Shown: positions 27,501 to 34,649, numbered from the stretch's first letter. The stretch is DNA of 64,000 bases from CAZUDI01 sp964618975 (GCA_964618975.1 CAZUDI010000007.1:13808-77807); one strand, 5' to 3'. The notes: generated from the sequence alone by a model not told the origin. A program made the numbers and translations.

Positions 27501-28014
27501 CGAGGTTCTGCTCGTCGAAGAACTCGAGGAAAGGCCTGAAGGCGGGATTGCGGTTGGCGATGAAGAGCAGCAGCATCTCCTCGAGGGTAATCGCCCGGTG
27601 GGAGACCCCTGCAGTGCTCCCACTCAGATATTCTTCCTCGGCCAGCTCCCCCCGGAACACGGCCGAGGGGGGGAAGAGGTGCACAAAGGTACGCAGGGCC
27701 GCATCCACGCTGTCCCTGCCCAGCCGCTCCTCGAGCATAGCACAGGCATCCTGCATGGCCCGGGGATTCACCCGCCGGCGGTAGACCGCCACCACATGGT
27801 GCAACACCTCGTCAATGAGCCCCATGGCATTGACCTCGCCCGGCCTGAGCGCCAGATCGGGATGCCTGTGGACCTCGCGGGTGCGGTTGACCAGATCGGT
27901 GAAAACCCTGGCCGCCTGGATATTCGCGAACACGACATTGCCGCTGGTCGAAAAGAGGGTCTCGCCGAAGCGGTATCTCTGTCGGGTCTGCCGGGAAATG
28001 TGGAATTCAAACAT
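24571..28014 (-). CDS. GH13 (alpha-amylase family)-like protein with long helical flanks
   Basis: A 1147-residue protein with a GH13-type barrel in the middle. Region I is DMVPNHTG (about residue 388), region II IRFDAAM with the nucleophile Asp (about 510), and region III LLAEAFW with the acid/base Glu (about 575). Region IV reads FMNNPDEDP, where the usual His of NHD is Pro and the Asp is kept. The first 300 and last 350 residues are mostly helical and unfamiliar; no signal peptide is seen, so it should be cytoplasmic. The ATG has GAGG 5 bases upstream. It precedes the giant GlmS-like gene in one unit. It may act on a storage glucan or a glucosyl-phosphate; that is inference. Confidence 0.8.
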   Translation of the reverse strand: MFEFHISRQTRQRYRFGETLFSTSGNVVFANIQAARVFTDLVNRTREVHRHPDLALRPGEVNAMGLIDEVLHHVVAVYRRRVNPRAMQDACAMLEERLGRDSVDAALRTFVHLFPPSAVFRGELAEEEYLSGSTAGVSHRAITLEEMLLLFIANRNPAFRPFLEFFDEQNLAGQTHYLELMRTLDTFFQDEPRLMPYDLPLIELLFAPIKAAPHSLQGQLEFIYAHWGELISDLMLRILMGMDVIKEERVRGWGGAGPAPVLRFGLREAEEIERFSPDEDWMPRLVLMAKSVYVWLDQLSRKYGRTIKALDQIPDEELDLLAGWGFTGLWLIGIWERSPASRRIKQRMGNPEALSSAYSVYDYTVAADLGGEGACDNLKARAAYRGIRLATDMVPNHTGIYSRWMIEHPERFIQLGHSPFPAYNFSGPDLSEDPRVGIFIDDGYWERRDAAVVFRRVDRATGQERFIYHGNDGTSMPWNDTAQLDFLKHEVRRAVIDMTVEIAQRFPVIRFDAAMTLTKRHFQRLWYPLPGFGGDIPSRAENTVSQEDFHNAFPEEFWRELVDEVAHRAPNTLLLAEAFWLMEGYFVRSLGMHRVYNSAFMNMLKEEENSKYRDVMKNVLRFNPEILRRFVNFMNNPDEDPAVSQFGKGDKYFGVATLMVTMPGLPMFGHGQVEGFGEKYGMEYARGYWNEEADLALIRRHEREIFPLLKMRHLFSSVENFVLYDLVTDAGHVNEDVFAYSNRADGSRALVIYNNRYAEASGHIRRSVGISAEAAGHRHLVHKSLCEGLDLKGEAGVYYVFRDLRSGLDYIRCGMSLATDGLAVSLGAYHANVFLDFRELYDDDSRALMRLEQGLGGRGVPDMLEALAEVRHAPVLEPLRALLRPDLLEGEIRCLFQEGLIPGALRGRLENFLEAVKAHTGSRGETALVAGRIGLTIKAVASLPVFLETQGEPGRDAFERIGHLMGREGFARQAFVWAVSAHLGRLAPGDDPGLTGRAWLEELRLGRAMQGALGLSEEAASREMRRLAILTEFPGWKTGDDPGVLAGFFEGLLQDAAVQEHLGFNAFDGVWWFGREALEDLLDWLYVLRLARLREESPRQARPSVVVELQQATRFHAKLLELLPATGYRVEALSGRIREAAEFACTG

Positions 28015-28114
28015 GCTCACCTCATGCCGGCCCCGCCCCTGACGGGCCCGATTTTGCCTTTGCTGTACTCTGCAGCCCGGCCTCCCCGTTACGCGATGAT
28101 AGGTGCCGGTTTAT

Positions 28115-28175
28115 CCCTTGCCCTCGCCATCCTGCCGGAGTGAAACATACCCTCAATCCGCCGTGAGGGCAAGGG
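28115..28175. promoter_or_regulatory. Long-range inverted repeat upstream of the GH13-like gene
   Basis: CCCTTGCCCTC and GAGGGCAAGGG form a perfect 11-bp pair across 39 bases in the leader of the minus-strand GH13-like gene. It could be a 5' UTR structure or a terminator remnant; nothing further can be said. Confidence 0.35.
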
Positions 28176-28268
28176 GGGGAAGCTGGCCCCGGCACGCGCT
28201 TCAGAAGCAGGAAGCCCTGGGGCCGCCCCCTGTGCCGGGTTGACATTGCGGCCGTGAAGACATAGATA

Positions 28269-28347
28269 AATGGATATGAACCCCAGGGCAGGCCCTGGAC
28301 CTCCTCGACGTCGCAAGCGGCGGGGAATTCGAGCTATGGCGATTTAA
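28269..28347 (+). repeat. Dispersed intergenic repeat, copy E
   Basis: Well-kept copy: ATATGAACCCCAGGGCAGG with CCCTGG closing the first hairpin, then TCGCAAGCGGCGGGGAATTC, CTATGGCGA and TTTAA. It lies between the divergent GH13-like and FmdB genes. Confidence 0.75.
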
Positions 28348-28402
28348 GGGGAAAACGCCGCCTCTGTGTCTTCCCCACCACAGATACTGCAGGAGATTGC
28401 TT

Positions 28403-28633
28403 ATGCCACTGTACGAATTTCAGTGTAGCGCCTGTGGCCGGGTAACCGAGGTTCTCACCCGTATGGGCGACACGGGTGCCGACCTGGTCTGCGCGGACTG
28501 CGGAAACACCACCTTCAGGAAGTGCATGTCCGTTACCGTCACCCCCACCCACCCCCTGCCCCAGGGAGGCAAGACCTGTTGCGGCAGGGACGAGCGCTGC
28601 GACAGCCCTCAGGGCGGTTGCTGTTCCCGCTGA
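28403..28633 (+). CDS. FmdB-family zinc ribbon protein (small)
   Basis: A 76-residue protein starting MPLYEFQCSACG, the classic FmdB/CxxC-CxxC regulatory-type zinc ribbon (C8-x2-C11 and C30-x2-C33). An unusual Cys-rich tail (KTCCGRDERC ... GGCCSR) may bind a second metal. FmdB was named for a possible regulator of formamidase; the real role of these ribbons is unclear. AGGAG lies 7 bases before the ATG. It is 37 bases upstream of the NifU-like gene on the same strand, which suggests a link to Fe-S or sulfur handling. Confidence 0.8.
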   Translation: MPLYEFQCSACGRVTEVLTRMGDTGADLVCADCGNTTFRKCMSVTVTPTHPLPQGGKTCCGRDERCDSPQGGCCSR

Positions 28634-28670
28634 GCCGCAGCCACACATCGTGAAAGAGATCGAGGACAAC

Positions 28671-29102
28671 ATGCATGCCACAACCAAGAGCGATCCTGTC
28701 GACAACTATACCCCAAAGGCGATCGAGCACTTCCTGAATCCGAGAAACATCGGCGAGATGACCCCGGAGGAGTGCAGCGGTTTCGCCCTCGTGGAGGATG
28801 ACGACTGCGGCGACCAGATGATGCTCTGGATCCGGGTGGAGGGCGAGCGCATCGAGGACATCCGCTTCAAGTCGTTCGGCTGCCCGGGCGCGATTGCCAC
28901 CTGCTCCATGGCCACCGATCTGGCCAAGGGCAAGACCATCCAGGCGGCGCTCGATCTCACCGATGACGATGTCATCGACGCCCTGGGGGGTATCCCGGAT
29001 CAGAAAAGACACTGCTCCCTGCTGGGCATCCGCGCCATCCACCTGGCCATCCACGACCTCCTCATGCGCCGGCTCATTCAGGAAAGCGGAAACGGTGAAT
29101 GA
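28671..29102 (+). CDS. nifU: NifU-like iron-sulfur cluster scaffold
   Basis: IscU/NifU N-domain scaffold (143 aa) on which Fe-S clusters are assembled. The three ligand cysteines and the helper aspartate are present: CGD in EDDDCGDQM, FGCPGAIATCS, and KRHCSLLG. There is no C-terminal NifU domain. The N-terminal YTPKAIEHFLNPRNIGEM is typical. An in-frame GTG 21 bases upstream is possible, but GAGG before this ATG is better. The last four bases overlap the NifS-like start (ATGA), so the two proteins are translationally coupled: desulfurase supplies sulfur to scaffold. Confidence 0.93.
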   Translation: MHATTKSDPVDNYTPKAIEHFLNPRNIGEMTPEECSGFALVEDDDCGDQMMLWIRVEGERIEDIRFKSFGCPGAIATCSMATDLAKGKTIQAALDLTDDDVIDALGGIPDQKRHCSLLGIRAIHLAIHDLLMRRLIQESGNGE

Positions 29103-30244
29103 TCTACCTCGACCATAACGCCACGACCCCACTGGGCGACAAGGTCCTTTCCGCCATGGAGCCGTTTCTGAAGGGGAACTTCGGCAACCCCTCGAGCTTC
29201 TACCGCCCGGCCCGTGCCGCCCGCGCCGCCCTGGAGCGGGCGCGCTCCGAGGTTGCGGCCTGCCTCGGCGCCCGTCCGTCCGAGATCGTCTTCACCGGCA
29301 GCGGCACCGAGGCCGACAACCTCGCCCTACGCGGGGCGGCCCGCGCCCTGCGCCCGAAAGGCAACCACATCATCACCACCTCCATCGAGCACCACGCGGT
29401 GCTGCATACCTGCCGCGACCTAGAAGCCCAGGGCTTCCAGGTCACCTGCCTGCCCGTGGACCGCACAGGAAGGGTCGATCCGGATGAGCTGGCCTTGGCC
29501 CTCACGGAGCAAACCATCCTGATCAGCATCATGCACGCCAACAATGAGACCGGCGTGATCCAGCCCATCGAGGAGATCGCCAGGATCACGCGCAGTCGCG
29601 GCATCGTGCTGCACACCGACGCGGTACAGAGCGCCGGCAAGATCCCCCTGGAAGTGGACGCGCTCAAGGCTGACCTCGTGACCATCTCGGCCCACAAATT
29701 CTACGGTCCCAAGGGGGCCGGTGCCCTGTACGTCAGGCAGGGAACCCCCCTGGAAGCGGTGATCACCGGCGGGGCCCAGGAGAAGGGCCTGCGTCCCGGC
29801 ACGGAGAACATGGCCGGCATCGTGGGCCTGGCTTCTGCGCTGCGTCTGGCCGTGGAGGGTCTACCCACGGAAACACCCCGCCTGCTGACGCTCAGGCAGC
29901 GCTTCGAGCAAGGGCTGATCCAGGGCAGCGCGCCACTCAGCATCAACGCGGCCGACGTGCCGCGTGTGCCCAACACCACCAATGTCACCTTCCCGGGCGT
30001 CGAGGGCGAATCCTTGCTTTTACACCTTGATCTCAATGGCATCTGTGCCTCGTCGGGCTCGGCCTGCACCACGGGCTCTCAGGCGCCCTCGCACGTGCTG
30101 CTGGCCATGGGCATCCCGCCGCGCGAGGCCCAGGGAAGCTTACGCTTCTCCCTGGGGCATGGCACCACAGAAGCCGACATCGACACCACACTGGCGGTAA
30201 TCCAGGATGCCGTGCACAGACTGCGAGCCATATCGAGCATCTAG
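29099..30244 (+). CDS. nifS: Cysteine desulfurase (NifS/IscS class)
   Basis: PLP enzyme (381 aa) that takes sulfur from cysteine for Fe-S assembly. It starts MIYLDHNATTPL. The PLP lysine is in SAHKFYGPKGAGALY, His in IEHHAVLHT, the aspartate in LHTDAVQSAGK, and the persulfide-forming cysteine in the loop ASSGSACTTGSQ. The length is that of NifS. It overlaps the NifU-like gene by four bases. The pair, with the FmdB ribbon, looks like a dedicated cluster-assembly set for the many Fe-S enzymes in this window. Confidence 0.95.
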   Translation: MIYLDHNATTPLGDKVLSAMEPFLKGNFGNPSSFYRPARAARAALERARSEVAACLGARPSEIVFTGSGTEADNLALRGAARALRPKGNHIITTSIEHHAVLHTCRDLEAQGFQVTCLPVDRTGRVDPDELALALTEQTILISIMHANNETGVIQPIEEIARITRSRGIVLHTDAVQSAGKIPLEVDALKADLVTISAHKFYGPKGAGALYVRQGTPLEAVITGGAQEKGLRPGTENMAGIVGLASALRLAVEGLPTETPRLLTLRQRFEQGLIQGSAPLSINAADVPRVPNTTNVTFPGVEGESLLLHLDLNGICASSGSACTTGSQAPSHVLLAMGIPPREAQGSLRFSLGHGTTEADIDTTLAVIQDAVHRLRAISSI

Positions 30245-30520
30245 GCTAACACCGCTGCACAAACCGTCACCCCCCCGCATCCGCTGCCGCCATCCGGGAG
30301 GCAAAGCCGCAGGCTTGAAGAAAGGCCCTGTTTGATATATGCATGTGGGCGATATCAGAATAAGAGGAAATGGATGTTTTTATGACCGAGGTGCGGGCCG
30401 ACGGGGGCTCACAACATGCAGATCAGGAAAACGGGACCGTGGGCCTGAGAGTTCCGCCGCCGGGAACGTGGAATGCGCCCGGCCCCCTTGCAAAGCAAAA
30501 GACGGTGTTCATACAAACCC

Positions 30521-32008
30521 ATGCTCTTCAACTCGTATGAATTTTTATTCCTCTTTCTGCCCCTGAGTGTCGCCGGCTTCTTCCTCGTCGGGTCACGCGG
30601 GCATCACCGGCTGGCGGTAGCCTGGCTGGCCGGGGCCTCGCTCTTCTTCTACGGGTGGTGGAATCCGGCCTATGTCTGGCTGATCCTGGCCTCGATCGGG
30701 GTCAATTACACGCTCGGACTCGGCCTGGGTTCGCGGCCTTCACAGGGCGGGCTTCTTCGTAGATTTTTGCTGACGCTCGGCATCACCTTCAATCTCGGCC
30801 TGCTCGGATATTACAAGTATTCGAACTTCTTCGTCGATACCGCCTGTTCCCTGATGGGGGGCACCTCACACCTCGCCGCAATCACGCTGCCTTTAGCGAT
30901 CTCGTTCTTTACCTTTCAGCAGATCGCCTTCCTGGTGGATACCTACAAGGGGCACGCGCGTGTTTATGATTTGCTCCACTATTGCCTTTTCGTAACCTTC
31001 TTTCCGCAGTTGATCGCGGGGCCGATCGTGCACCACCGTGAAATGATGCCGCAGTTCATGCGCCGCAGCTTTTTGCGCCTGAACTCCGAGCATGTGGCCA
31101 TCGGGCTGACCCTTTTCTGCATGGGCCTGTTCAAGAAGGTCGTCCTGGCCGACGGCGTGGCGGCGTATGCCACCCCGATCTTTCACGCCGCCGAGCAGGG
31201 GGTGTCGCTGAGCTTTTTCGATGCCTGGGCCGGGGCCCTGGCCTATACCTTCCAGCTCTATTTCGATTTCTCGGGTTACTGTGACATGGCGCTGGGGATC
31301 GCCAGGGTCTTCGGCATCCGCCTGCCGTTAAACTTCAACTCGCCCTACAAGGCCCGCAACATGATCGAGTTCTGGAGACGCTGGCACATGACCCTCTCCC
31401 GCTTCCTGCGGGACTACCTCTACATCCCCCTGGGGGGCAACCGCCACGGCAGGGTGCGCCGCTATGTCAACCTCATGCTCACCATGCTCCTCGGCGGCCT
31501 GTGGCATGGGGCGGGCTGGACCTATGTAGCCTGGGGCGCCCTGCACGGCATCTATCTCGTTGTCAATCATGCCTGGAGAACCCTCATGCCGACAGCGGAC
31601 CGACACACCGCCCGATGGTGGACTGCGGGCCTGGCGCACGGCTTCACCTTTGTGGCCGTGGTGGTGGCCTGGGTCCTGTTTCGGGCCGAGAGCTTCACCG
31701 GGGCCCTGCACCTGTTCAGCGCCATGGCCGGGCTGAAGGGCTTCGCCCTGCATGAAACCTTCACGCCCCCGAGCCTGGCAAAGATGCTCCTCTATCTTTC
31801 GGCCATTGTCTTTCTGTTGCCCAATGCGGTAGAGTTCGTCGACCGCAAGGGCTACCAGTCCTATCTCCAGGATACCGACCGGACGCCTGCCTGGTGCCGG
31901 ATGCACTGGCAACCCTCATTGACCTGGATGATCGTGACGTGCGCGTGCGCCCTGAGCGCCATCTACAATCTGTCCGAGGTAAGCGAGTTCCTCTATTTCA
32001 ATTTCTAG
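30521..32008 (+). CDS. MBOAT family O-acyltransferase (AlgI-like)
   Basis: Polytopic membrane acyltransferase (495 aa) that moves acyl groups onto an extracellular polymer or sugar. It has the AlgI/DltB signatures: MLFNSYEFLFLFLPL at the start, LGYYKYSNFF, PLAISFFTFQQIAFLVD, FFPQLIAGPI, YFDFSGYCDMA, and the catalytic-histidine region FWRRWHMTLSRFLRDYLYIP with GGLWHGAGW. The start is placed at this ATG by family similarity; no good ribosome site precedes it. It lies 3 bases before the SGNH-like gene, the usual arrangement in which the second protein completes transfer in the periplasm. The acceptor polymer is unknown. Confidence 0.92.
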   Translation: MLFNSYEFLFLFLPLSVAGFFLVGSRGHHRLAVAWLAGASLFFYGWWNPAYVWLILASIGVNYTLGLGLGSRPSQGGLLRRFLLTLGITFNLGLLGYYKYSNFFVDTACSLMGGTSHLAAITLPLAISFFTFQQIAFLVDTYKGHARVYDLLHYCLFVTFFPQLIAGPIVHHREMMPQFMRRSFLRLNSEHVAIGLTLFCMGLFKKVVLADGVAAYATPIFHAAEQGVSLSFFDAWAGALAYTFQLYFDFSGYCDMALGIARVFGIRLPLNFNSPYKARNMIEFWRRWHMTLSRFLRDYLYIPLGGNRHGRVRRYVNLMLTMLLGGLWHGAGWTYVAWGALHGIYLVVNHAWRTLMPTADRHTARWWTAGLAHGFTFVAVVVAWVLFRAESFTGALHLFSAMAGLKGFALHETFTPPSLAKMLLYLSAIVFLLPNAVEFVDRKGYQSYLQDTDRTPAWCRMHWQPSLTWMIVTCACALSAIYNLSEVSEFLYFNF

Positions 32009-32011
32009 CCC

Positions 32012-32977
32012 ATGAAGAGACGCCTTTCCTACACCTCATATACCCTGCTCCTGCTGCTGACGATCATCCTCATGGTCTCCGGATTCGGTCTCTACGTGAG
32101 AGTGAACGACCCTTACTGGCTATGGAGCGCCGAGCCGCCCTGGCATCGACAGTGGGGTGGGCACAATCGCGTGCTGGATATCCGGCATCGTTTTGCCAAG
32201 GCAATCCAGGTGGTCACCCGCAGGCCGGAGGTGATCGTCATCGGGAGTTCGCGGGTCTATCGCGGCATCGATACCGAGGCCCCTGATACGTGGCACGCCT
32301 ACAACCTGGGTATATCGAGCCTGAGAATCCGCGAGGCGCGTGCCTATGTCCGACACGCGATACGCTGGACGCCGGCCAAGACGATCGTCTTCGGTCTGGA
32401 TTACTTCATGTTCAATGCCCTGCGGCCCAGCGAGCCGGGATTTGACGAGGACCTCGGCGATCACCGCTTCGTCTTCAGGGCCATCCCCATATCACTCTTC
32501 ACCCGCATGGCCTACAAGGACGTGCAACGCGCACGCCAGGGGGTTCATGGCGGTGACGGCTACTGGACCTACAGCGGGTTCAAGATCACGAACCCCCGTT
32601 CACAGGCGGATGTTGAACGCCTCCTTGAATCTTTCTACACCGATAAGATCACCATCACCCCTCAAGAGTATGCGGCCTTCGCCGACATCCTCGACGAGGT
32701 GCGCCTTGCGGACGTGCAGCTGATCGTGTACGTCTCGCCCATGAACACCCGTCAGGTCCAAAAGATGAAGGACGAGGGTGAATACGCCGCCTTCATGGCC
32801 TGGAAGAAACGCATCGGCACTATCGCCAGGGAACACGGGCTTGATCTTTATGATTTCAGCCTGAACAATCCTTTCTATGACGATCAGATCGCGGCGGGAT
32901 CCAGCCCCAGCTGGATCGACACCACGCACTACTCACCAGTCGTGGGGGCATGGATCCTCCGGTCGATCGGCATCTGA
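32012..32977 (+). CDS. SGNH/DltD-like partner of the MBOAT protein
   Basis: Membrane-anchored protein (321 aa) with one N-terminal hydrophobic segment (residues 11-29) and an extracytoplasmic SGNH-like domain. The nucleophile block is VIVIGSSRVYRGID (Ser near residue 79) and the C-terminal Asp-x-x-His equivalent is IDTTHYSPVVG. This layout matches AlgX/DltD-like partners of MBOAT acyltransferases. It begins 3 bases after the MBOAT stop, so the two are co-expressed. It probably carries the acyl group from the MBOAT protein to an envelope polysaccharide; the target cannot be named. Confidence 0.8.
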   Translation: MKRRLSYTSYTLLLLLTIILMVSGFGLYVRVNDPYWLWSAEPPWHRQWGGHNRVLDIRHRFAKAIQVVTRRPEVIVIGSSRVYRGIDTEAPDTWHAYNLGISSLRIREARAYVRHAIRWTPAKTIVFGLDYFMFNALRPSEPGFDEDLGDHRFVFRAIPISLFTRMAYKDVQRARQGVHGGDGYWTYSGFKITNPRSQADVERLLESFYTDKITITPQEYAAFADILDEVRLADVQLIVYVSPMNTRQVQKMKDEGEYAAFMAWKKRIGTIAREHGLDLYDFSLNNPFYDDQIAAGSSPSWIDTTHYSPVVGAWILRSIGI

Positions 32978-33027
32978 TGGGGTCAGACCCGTTAGAGCCG
33001 CCGCTTACGGGACAATCTCGGACCAGG

Positions 33028-33501
33028 TCACCTTTCCCCGCCGACCATCCAAAGGCCGGGCTCACTGCCCCGAGGGCGCTTGAGCGCCTTGCGGTTGACA
33101 GGCTCTCTGGCGATGGTTCCAGTTGCAGAGTCCTCACCCTTCTCCCGAAGCAGCCGGCTGACCTCGGACTTTAACTCATCAAAGTTGCTGGATTTGACCA
33201 CATAGGCATCCACGGCCATGGTCAGGACGTGGTTCCTGTAGCCGGAATAGGCCGAATGGATAATAATCGGTTTGTCGATACGGGCGTGGATAATGTTACC
33301 CAGGGTTTCGATACCATCCATCGTGGGCATGCGTATATCCATGATGATCAGATCGGGATCGAGCCCCCCATCGGCCGTCAGGAGATCCAGGGCATCCTTG
33401 CCGTTGGATGCAATCCGCACATCATATCCATCATCTGAGAGTTCTTCCCTGAGCAGCAGTTGAAGATGCTCATCATCTTCCACCAGCAGAATCTTTTTCA
33501 T
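33028..33501 (-). CDS. Single-domain response regulator (CheY-like receiver)
   Basis: Stand-alone receiver domain (157 aa). Acidic pocket DD at residues 9-10, phosphoacceptor D55 (LIIMDIRMPTMDG), Thr/Ser switch IHSAY and the conserved Lys in AYVVKSS are present. About 35 extra residues after the domain are basic (REPVNRKALKRPRGS) and carry no known output domain. The ATG has GGGAGG 7 bases upstream. The gene is convergent with the MBOAT pair and has no neighbouring histidine kinase, so its partner is unknown. Confidence 0.9.
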   Translation of the reverse strand: MKKILLVEDDEHLQLLLREELSDDGYDVRIASNGKDALDLLTADGGLDPDLIIMDIRMPTMDGIETLGNIIHARIDKPIIIHSAYSGYRNHVLTMAVDAYVVKSSNFDELKSEVSRLLREKGEDSATGTIAREPVNRKALKRPRGSEPGLWMVGGER

Positions 33502-33766
33502 CCATGAACCTCCCACCCTGTAATCGAAATGCATTCTCAGCCGCATGACCCTGAATCAGTTTCCCGGGAAGGACCCCCTGTTTACCAGGTGCGGCCCCAA
33601 GAGATTCATGCAAGAACATTGCCATGCGCTGAGGCACACCAATCAATTGTATTTATTGTTGATCACCCCGACGGCCTGTCGCCAACCATGACACTCGCCC
33701 TCCGGCAGGCGTCACCCGATTGACACCCTGGCTGGTCCGCCTGGGGCCTCCAGGAAGGCTTCCCTG

Positions 33767-33836
33767 TCATGACCTGGTCAAGCCCTGCCCCCCCCTGACG
33801 CCGCTAGCGGGGGGACTTCGACCCATGGCGATTAAA
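33767..33836 (+). repeat. Dispersed intergenic repeat, copy F
   Basis: GTCATGACCTGGTCAAGCCC, then CCGCTAGCGGGGGGACTTCG, ACCCATGGCGATTAA. The end matches the family well; the first hairpin is degraded. Confidence 0.65.
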
Positions 33837-33919
33837 TCTCCGGGATATTCAACCCAGAGTTGCTTACCGATGCCCAATTGGTGTATACGATGAAAACAAC
33901 TGGCCAATAGTCGGTCGCC

Positions 33920-33958
33920 CACTATCGTCTAATTTGTGCGTTTGGTTACGCGATAGTG
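33920..33958 (+). promoter_or_regulatory. 5' UTR hairpin of the RRM protein gene
   Basis: CACTATCG and CGATAGTG pair perfectly (8 bp) around a 23-base loop, ending 37 bases before the start codon. Bacterial RRM genes often have long structured leaders tied to cold induction or autoregulation; that role here is inference. Confidence 0.45.
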
Positions 33959-33995
33959 TTATTCAGATCAACGCACCAGCCGGAGGGAGCAGTAG

Positions 33996-34268
33996 ATGAA
34001 GCTTTACGTGGGGAACCTAGCCTATAGTGTCACGGAAGACGATTTGAGGCGCATCTTCGCCGCGTACGGCGAAGTATCCAGTGCTGCCATTATCACGGAC
34101 AAGTATACCGGCCAATCCAAAGGGTTTGGTTTCATCGAAATGCCCTCACAGGCCCAGGCCGAAGAGGCCATCAAGGGTCTCGACGGCAACCCGCTCAAGG
34201 GCAGAAACATCAAGGTCAATGAGGCCCGACCCAAGGAGGACCGCCCCAAACCCAGACAGCGCTATTGA
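33996..34268 (+). CDS. RRM-domain RNA-binding protein
   Basis: Single RNA-recognition-motif protein (90 aa) of the kind common in cyanobacteria and Desulfobacterota. RNP2 is LYVGNL (residues 3-8) and RNP1 is KGFGFIEM (about residues 43-50); a short basic tail (RPKEDRPKPRQRY) follows. It binds single-stranded RNA and is often cold-responsive. CGGAGGGAG precedes the ATG. The gene stands alone, with a structured leader upstream. Confidence 0.95.
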   Translation: MKLYVGNLAYSVTEDDLRRIFAAYGEVSSAAIITDKYTGQSKGFGFIEMPSQAQAEEAIKGLDGNPLKGRNIKVNEARPKEDRPKPRQRY

Positions 34269-34309
34269 GACTGTCCCCATCACCCGACCCCGCCCGTCAA
34301 ACTCAACCC

Positions 34310-34339
34310 CGGGCGAGGTCTCACACAGGGCCCGTTTTT
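34310..34339 (+). terminator. Weak terminator after the RRM gene
   Basis: CGGGC and GCCCG (5 bp) around a 15-base loop, followed directly by TTTTT, 41 bases after the RRM stop. Confidence 0.4.
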
Positions 34340-34465
34340 GTCAGGCGACAGGGAGGGTCTGGTGTATGGCTTTGCGCATCGGCCCGGGAGCGACCGAATT
34401 CTCCGGGACGTTTCCCCAAAGATTTTGCTTGCCCGCGCCATGCGGCATCTGATATAGGAAAATCC

Positions 34466-34543
34466 ATGCAAAAAGAGAGTTCCGCCGACAGATATTACGG
34501 TTTTTATTTTTGGTATTATACCGTGCGGCCACCTGTCGGCTGA
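34466..34543 (+). CDS. Aromatic-amino-acid leader peptide of the DAHP synthase gene
   Basis: A 25-residue peptide, MQKESSADR-YYGFYFWYY-TVRPPVG. Nine residues in the middle contain five Tyr, two Phe and one Trp, an extreme run that can only sensibly be a ribosome-stalling sensor for aromatic amino acids. AGGAA lies 5 bases before the ATG. An 8-bp inverted repeat brackets the aromatic codons, and a strong terminator follows 22 bases after the stop, just ahead of DAHP synthase. This is the layout of pheL/trpL-type attenuators. The promoter was not identified with confidence. Confidence 0.88.
   Translation: MQKESSADRYYGFYFWYYTVRPPVG
34484..34540 (+). promoter_or_regulatory. Attenuator pause/antiterminator segment
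   Basis: GCCGACAG (34484-34491) and CTGTCGGC (34533-34540) pair perfectly around the aromatic codons. GCCACC at 34528-34533, overlapping the second arm, is complementary to GGTGGC (34576-34581) in the terminator stem. A ribosome stalled on the aromatic codons would cover the first arm and free this region to break the terminator. The exact fold was not computed. Confidence 0.65.
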
Positions 34544-34565
34544 TCTGTCGCAACCAACAAAAAAC

Positions 34566-34603
34566 AGAGGCCGTGGGTGGCAGCACCCACGGCCTCTTCT
34601 TTT
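34566..34603 (+). terminator. Attenuator terminator upstream of DAHP synthase
   Basis: Perfect stem of 13-14 bp, AGAGGCCGTGGGTG / CACCCACGGCCTCT, with a GCAG loop, followed by a T-rich tail ending in TTTT. It lies between the leader peptide and the DAHP synthase start, so it must be read through for the gene to be expressed. Confidence 0.9.
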
Positions 34604-34649
34604 GCGGTCGTGGGTGCCCCCGACGGTAATCAACCGGAAAGGAGGCATG

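Larger units (their letters stand above)
33502..33995. other. Intergenic region with repeat and RRM leader
   Basis: No convincing gene in about 490 bases. It contains dispersed repeat copy F (33767-33836) and the structured leader of the RRM gene (33920-33958). The first 200 bases show nothing recognisable. Confidence 0.5.

Noticed and set aside
30252..30318. Sequence like the core of a c-di-GMP-I (GEMM) riboswitch (AAACC ... GGGAGGCAAAGCCGCAGGCTT) upstream of the MBOAT gene
   Set aside because: Only the GCAAAGCC-like core and a small hairpin match. The GAAA/GNRA loop pairing and the second half of the aptamer are missing, and the element is about 200 bases from the start codon.
34425..34456. 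Promoter candidate TTGCTT ... GATATA just before the aromatic leader peptide
   Set aside because: Spacing is off and transcription would begin at or within the leader start codon, leaving no room for the ribosome site. The true promoter is probably further upstream.
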